DNA of 18,077 nt, taken from positions 1 through 18,077 of the forward strand of contig DASVGR010000118.1 in NCBI GenBank assembly GCA_036379395.1, read 5' to 3'. Of the stretch, positions 14,392 to 18,077 are shown in pieces. Source of the DNA: Oleiagrimonas sp036379395. Lineage in GTDB: Bacteria; Pseudomonadota; Gammaproteobacteria; Xanthomonadales; Rhodanobacteraceae. How positions within the stretch are numbered: position 1 is the stretch's first letter; each line of letters opens with the position of its first letter. A program made the position numbers and the translations under genes. Under the pieces are notes generated by a model. The model saw only the letters and a list, made by a program, of their open reading frames with translations. It was not told the origin of the DNA and did no database searches.

Positions 14392-16065
14392 ATGAAATTG
14401 ACCAGCTGCATCGCTCTCATCGGAATGATTCTTGCCGGCCCGGCTGGTGCAGCAACCCTGCCAGCTTGCACATCATCGCAACTGGGGGGCTACCGGCCCG
14501 ACAACGCCATCATCAAGGCGCATCGCGCGTTCAAATTGCCGACGCTCAGTTATCCGGGTGATACGCAATTGCGCGACGGTTGGGGACTGGACCTCACCCT
14601 GCGTGTGGATGCCTCCGGGCACATCGTGTGCCAGCAATTGCAGCAGGATTCTGATTCCTCGCCGGCCACTTTGAACCCTCAACGACGCACTCTTCTGGCT
14701 GATCTGTCCAGCTGGCGTTACACGCCGTTTGTCCATGACCATCGCACGGTGGCAACGATTGTCACTGAACACATCACCGAACAGAAGTTGCCGGCCGAGC
14801 ACCAGTCTCTGCCGGACGTACCGCTCAAGGATGTGCACATCGCGCTGACCCGCTCGACCTGCTACGGTTTTTGTCCCGATTACCGCGTCGACGTCTACGG
14901 CAATGGGCGTGTCGTCTACGATGGCAAACGGTTCGTGGATATCCCCGGCAAACACTCCTGGCAAATTCCAGCGAATGACGTTGCCAGGCTTGTGCATTTG
15001 GCACGCACGCTCGACATCTGGTCCATGCAGCCGTCCTACTTCGCTCATGTCACCGACATGCCGGGTTACTCCCTCACATTGACTTTCGGCAATAAAACGC
15101 ACCACATCAATGATTACGCCGGCCAAATGGTGGGCATGCCGAAAGCAGTCACCCGGTTCGAAGACGCTGTCGATCACCTGTCCCGCGCCGATCAGTGGGT
15201 ACACCTGTCGTCCTTCGCCGTCGATCGCCTGCACGCCGAAGGTTTCAAATTCCATTCCCGAGCCGGAGCCGATTTGCTGGCACGTGCGATTACCGATGCT
15301 TTTTCACACGACGATGCCACCATGGTGCGATTGATCCAATCGGGAGCCCCGGTGCATGGCTCCACCACCGCTTTTGGCATGTGGCAAAACATGCCACCAC
15401 GGCCCATACCCTTGGTGAGACGGGCAGTGATCATTCCGCGCAGCCTCCCTCTGGTCAACGCGCTGATCGACGCCGGAGCACTGCAAACCAACGGCCATCC
15501 CGATCAGGACAAGATCGACAAGGCCTTTCAAGCGGCGATCTTCGGTGGTCAGTTGCCATTGGTGAAGCGGCTTTGGGCTGTGCACGGCACGCAACCTCAT
15601 CCATCGCTTACCTACGTGGAAAGATCGCGTCACTCGGGTGTCACCAAACGCCTGCCCGTCACTTTGCAGTTATCGCGCGGATACGATACCGACAAACCCT
15701 GGGACGGGTTGGCAATTGCCCAATGGCTGCTGGCCAAGGGATGCGACATCAATGCACGCACCTTGAGCGGCCGCACATTGTTGCAAGTTGCAGCCGATGC
15801 AGGCGACCCTGCATTCGTGCGCTATCTGCTGGCTCATGGTGCCAACGCTTCCGCACCTGCCGAAGACGGCAAACCGGCTCTGGCCTATGCCAACAATGGC
15901 GAAACTGCCATGGTTTTGCTCAAGGCCGGCACCGACCTTTCACGCATGCCGGACAAGGGCGGCGAGCTGTTGCATGACGCAAGGCATTACCACTGGCCCA
16001 AAGTCGCCGCCTGGCTGACAGCACACCACGTAAAACCTTCGAAACAAGGAAGCTCGGGCAATTGA
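14392..16065 (+). CDS. Secreted DUF6438 and ankyrin-repeat protein
   Basis: This 557-residue protein starts with a signal peptide (cleavage predicted near residue 20, GPAGA-ATL). Residues about 65-130 look like a TonB-C-type fold (LDLTLRVDASGHIVCQQLQ, then SSWRYTPF). Residues about 147-250 match DUF6438, with STCYGFCPDYRVDVYGNG and a predicted cysteine pair C157/C161. The C-terminal half has ankyrin-like repeats (about 290-325, 350-395, 435-545), clearest in ARTLSGRTLLQVAADAGDPA and VRYLLAHGANASAPAEDGKP. AAGGAG lies five to six bases upstream of the ATG. It probably works in the periplasm or at the cell surface as a binding protein; partner and function are unknown. It is divergent from thrS and convergent with recD. 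Confidence 0.88.
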   Translation: MKLTSCIALIGMILAGPAGAATLPACTSSQLGGYRPDNAIIKAHRAFKLPTLSYPGDTQLRDGWGLDLTLRVDASGHIVCQQLQQDSDSSPATLNPQRRTLLADLSSWRYTPFVHDHRTVATIVTEHITEQKLPAEHQSLPDVPLKDVHIALTRSTCYGFCPDYRVDVYGNGRVVYDGKRFVDIPGKHSWQIPANDVARLVHLARTLDIWSMQPSYFAHVTDMPGYSLTLTFGNKTHHINDYAGQMVGMPKAVTRFEDAVDHLSRADQWVHLSSFAVDRLHAEGFKFHSRAGADLLARAITDAFSHDDATMVRLIQSGAPVHGSTTAFGMWQNMPPRPIPLVRRAVIIPRSLPLVNALIDAGALQTNGHPDQDKIDKAFQAAIFGGQLPLVKRLWAVHGTQPHPSLTYVERSRHSGVTKRLPVTLQLSRGYDTDKPWDGLAIAQWLLAKGCDINARTLSGRTLLQVAADAGDPAFVRYLLAHGANASAPAEDGKPALAYANNGETAMVLLKAGTDLSRMPDKGGELLHDARHYHWPKVAAWLTAHHVKPSKQGSSGN

Positions 16066-16204
16066 GCAACCCATTGCTTGAACATGCCAAAGCCCTCTTG
16101 AGTGCAGGTATATTCGGATCGTCTACAACGACATGCGCGCCGTACATGATCTGCGCGTAGACCGCAAGATTCGCGGAAAACGCACAGGCTTACTTTTTTA
16201 CTGC

Positions 16205-16230
16205 ATGAACCAATGCCGCTGCATGTTCAT
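16205..16230. repeat. Hairpin between convergent genes
   Basis: ATGAAC and GTTCAT enclose an inner ATGC-CGCT-GCAT hairpin, with a two-base bulge. It sits in the 172-bp gap between the ankyrin protein gene and recD, which converge. Neither strand has a T-run after it, so it is not a standard intrinsic terminator. The rest of the gap (16066-16204) holds no gene I can support. Confidence 0.4.
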
Positions 16231-16237
16231 TGTCCGC

Positions 16238-18077
16238 TCAAACATCCCTCACCAACCGTTCGGCCAAACCGCTGTAGCGGCGCGTGCTGCGGGCGACCGC
16301 GGCAGCGATGACCTTGTCGGTGCCGACCAGCTGCACGTGCTCGCGGGCACGCGTGAGCCCGGTGTACAGCAACTCGCGCCCGAGCACGCGCGCGTCATTG
16401 GGCGGCAATACCAGGATCACGTCGTCAAACTCCGAACCCTGGCTCTTGTGGATGGTCATGGCAAACGCGGTTTCGTGGGCCGGCAATGCCTGCACGGGAA
16501 AACTTCGCGTCCCGCCTTCCACTGTTTCGAAATGGACGCCCATGCCGCCCTTGCCGTCCACCATGGCAATACCGATGTCGCCATTGAAAAGGCCGCTTTC
16601 CGGCGCGTTTTCCGTCACCATCACCAGACGTCCCGGATACCAGGCAGTGCGCGAGGGCCAATGCGCGCCTTGGCGCAATGCCGCCTCCAGCGCCGCATTG
16701 AGCGTGACGCAACCGGCCGGTCCCTCGCGCAAGGCAGTGAGCACGCGCAGGCGACCGGCCTGATCAAGCGCCTCGCGCGGCGTGACGCAGGCCGCCAGCG
16801 CCGCGAAACGCCCTGTCGTGTGCTGCAGCACATGCGCGGCCGGCTGGATGGTTGTCACATGGCTGACACCGGCAAACGCCTCGTCATGCAGACCGCGGAC
16901 GACCTCGTCGGCCTGCCCGTCGCGCACCCATGCCGCCAGCCGTCCCAGGCCACCATCGGCCTTGAAGCGATGGCTGTCGCGCAGGCCGATGACGCAATCG
17001 GCCAGGGCGCCCGGTGCGCTCGACACGGGCAGGTCAAAGCCTGTGGCCGCATGCAGCAAGGCCGCCCGCGACACCGACAAGCCGCCATCGTCAGCTGCCG
17101 CGCAGATGCCGGCCAGCACGTTGCCGGCTTCCACCGAGGCCAGCTGGTCGCGGTCGCCCAGCAGCACCAGTCGCGCCCGTTCGGGCAAGGCGTCCAGCAG
17201 CTTGGCCATGAGCGGCAGGTCGATCATGGACGCCTCGTCCAGCACCAGCACATCAACGTCGAGCGGGTAATGGCGGTCGTGCCGGAAGCGGCTGCTGCGC
17301 GCGCGCATGCCCAGCAGGCGGTGGATGGTCGACGCCTGGATGGCCAGGTGCTCGCATACGGCCGGCGCCAATCCCATGGCCGGCAGGCGCTGCGCAATGG
17401 ACTGGCTCATGCGCGCGGCCGCCTTGCCGGTGGGCGCGGCCAGGGCAATGCGCGGCGCCGGCTGCCCGGCCGCTTCGGCCTGATCCAGCAACGCCAGCAG
17501 CAGCCACAGCACGGTCGTGGTCTTGCCCGTGCCGGGGCCGCCGGTGATGACGGCAAGCCGCGACAGCAGGCCGGTGGCCACGGCGACCGCCTGCCAGTCG
17601 GGCGAGCTGCCCTGCAGAGTGAAATGGCGCGACAGCAGATCACGCAAGGTTGTTGCGTCCGGCACGGCATCCGGCTCATGCGCGGCCAGGCGGCCCAGCA
17701 CGTCGGCGACGCGCCGCTCGTAAACGGCGTAACGGCGCAGATACAGCCGATCGTGCGCATCCAGCCACAACGGCAAGCACGCGTCGGCCGGCGAGTCCGT
17801 GCAGCCGACCAGGGCGCTTGCCTGCAGGGCTTCGCGCAGGCGATCCGTCTTCGGCAAGGCCGGCAACGGCTTGTCACCGGGCATGGCCAGCACATCCGGC
17901 AAAGCCGCCAGCGGCAGGCAGCTGTGGCCTTGCGCGACGGCCAGGCTGGCGACGGCCGCGGCCAGTGCCACCGCGGGCGCATCGTCAGGCGCCAGCTTGC
18001 GCAACAGGCGGCCCAGCTCGACATCCAGCGGGCGCAAGGCGCCATCGGCATGCAGGCGTTCCAGCAAATCGTCGTGC
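16238..18077 (-). CDS. recD: Exodeoxyribonuclease V alpha subunit RecD (5' end cut by window)
   Basis: About 612 codons are visible; the reading continues past the right edge, and only a few N-terminal residues are likely missing. Superfamily 1 helicase motifs are all present: Walker A GGPGTGKTTT, LAAPTGKAAARM (motif Ia), LVLDEASMID (Walker B), LVLLGDRDQLASVEAG (motif III), MTIHKSQGSEFDDV (motif V) and LLYTGLTRAREHV (motif VI). An N-terminal RecD domain (LHADGALRPLDVELGRLL) precedes the helicase core. RecD is the fast 5'-to-3' motor of RecBCD in double-strand break repair. recB and recC would be expected upstream, outside the window. Confidence 0.97.
   Translation of the reverse strand, partial: HDDLLERLHADGALRPLDVELGRLLRKLAPDDAPAVALAAAVASLAVAQGHSCLPLAALPDVLAMPGDKPLPALPKTDRLREALQASALVGCTDSPADACLPLWLDAHDRLYLRRYAVYERRVADVLGRLAAHEPDAVPDATTLRDLLSRHFTLQGSSPDWQAVAVATGLLSRLAVITGGPGTGKTTTVLWLLLALLDQAEAAGQPAPRIALAAPTGKAAARMSQSIAQRLPAMGLAPAVCEHLAIQASTIHRLLGMRARSSRFRHDRHYPLDVDVLVLDEASMIDLPLMAKLLDALPERARLVLLGDRDQLASVEAGNVLAGICAAADDGGLSVSRAALLHAATGFDLPVSSAPGALADCVIGLRDSHRFKADGGLGRLAAWVRDGQADEVVRGLHDEAFAGVSHVTTIQPAAHVLQHTTGRFAALAACVTPREALDQAGRLRVLTALREGPAGCVTLNAALEAALRQGAHWPSRTAWYPGRLVMVTENAPESGLFNGDIGIAMVDGKGGMGVHFETVEGGTRSFPVQALPAHETAFAMTIHKSQGSEFDDVILVLPPNDARVLGRELLYTGLTRAREHVQLVGTDKVIAAAVARSTRRYSGLAERLVRDV

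Noticed and set aside
1..18077. CRISPR array, insertion sequence, prophage or toxin-antitoxin pair
   Set aside because: No regularly spaced repeats, transposase or phage motifs were seen; apart from REP-type repeats the window is conserved chromosomal content.

Overview
The window reads as chromosomal DNA of a GC-rich gammaproteobacterium, most likely order Xanthomonadales (Rhodanobacter/Dyella-like). Three things suggest this: the conserved thrS-infC-rpmI-rplT-pheS-pheT-ihfA-merR-tRNA-Pro block, the style of the housekeeping proteins, and REP-type intergenic elements starting GTAGGAGC. The assignment is an inference; no search was run. Almost everything is on the minus strand; two secreted-protein genes are on the plus strand.

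Left part (1-5330): a five-gene minus-strand operon, read from about 5206 towards 1. It encodes a membrane-fusion (HlyD/MacA-type) adaptor, an ABC ATPase, two MacB/FtsX-type permeases and, cut by the window edge, the receiver domain of a response regulator. A close match to the sigma-54 -24/-12 consensus (5217-5233) lies just upstream of the adaptor gene. About 75 bp further upstream is a GTGTCCGC/GCGGACAC palindrome cluster (5297-5326). The layout suggests that the response regulator drives its own efflux operon through sigma-54. Two within-operon gaps hold strong dyads: an inverted REP pair (3806-3882) and a perfect 23-bp inverted repeat (2949-3045).

Middle (5497-6165, +): a small secreted PDZ-only protein, divergent from the efflux operon.

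Centre (6321-14309): the translation and nucleoid block, all on the minus strand. thrS has its own TTGACA promoter and a leader containing an intrinsic terminator (candidate attenuator). infC starts at a rare AUC codon. rpmI-rplT have an internal promoter and a structured leader, and end at a strong terminator. pheS-pheT-ihfA-merR follow, then tRNA-Pro(GGG) with its own promoter and terminator.

Right part (14392-18077): a secreted DUF6438/ankyrin-repeat protein on the plus strand, convergent with recD (RecBCD helicase subunit), which runs off the right edge. No CRISPR array, insertion sequence or prophage was seen. The least ordinary parts are the sigma-54 circuit, the structured intergenic elements, the thrS leader and the DUF6438-ankyrin protein.
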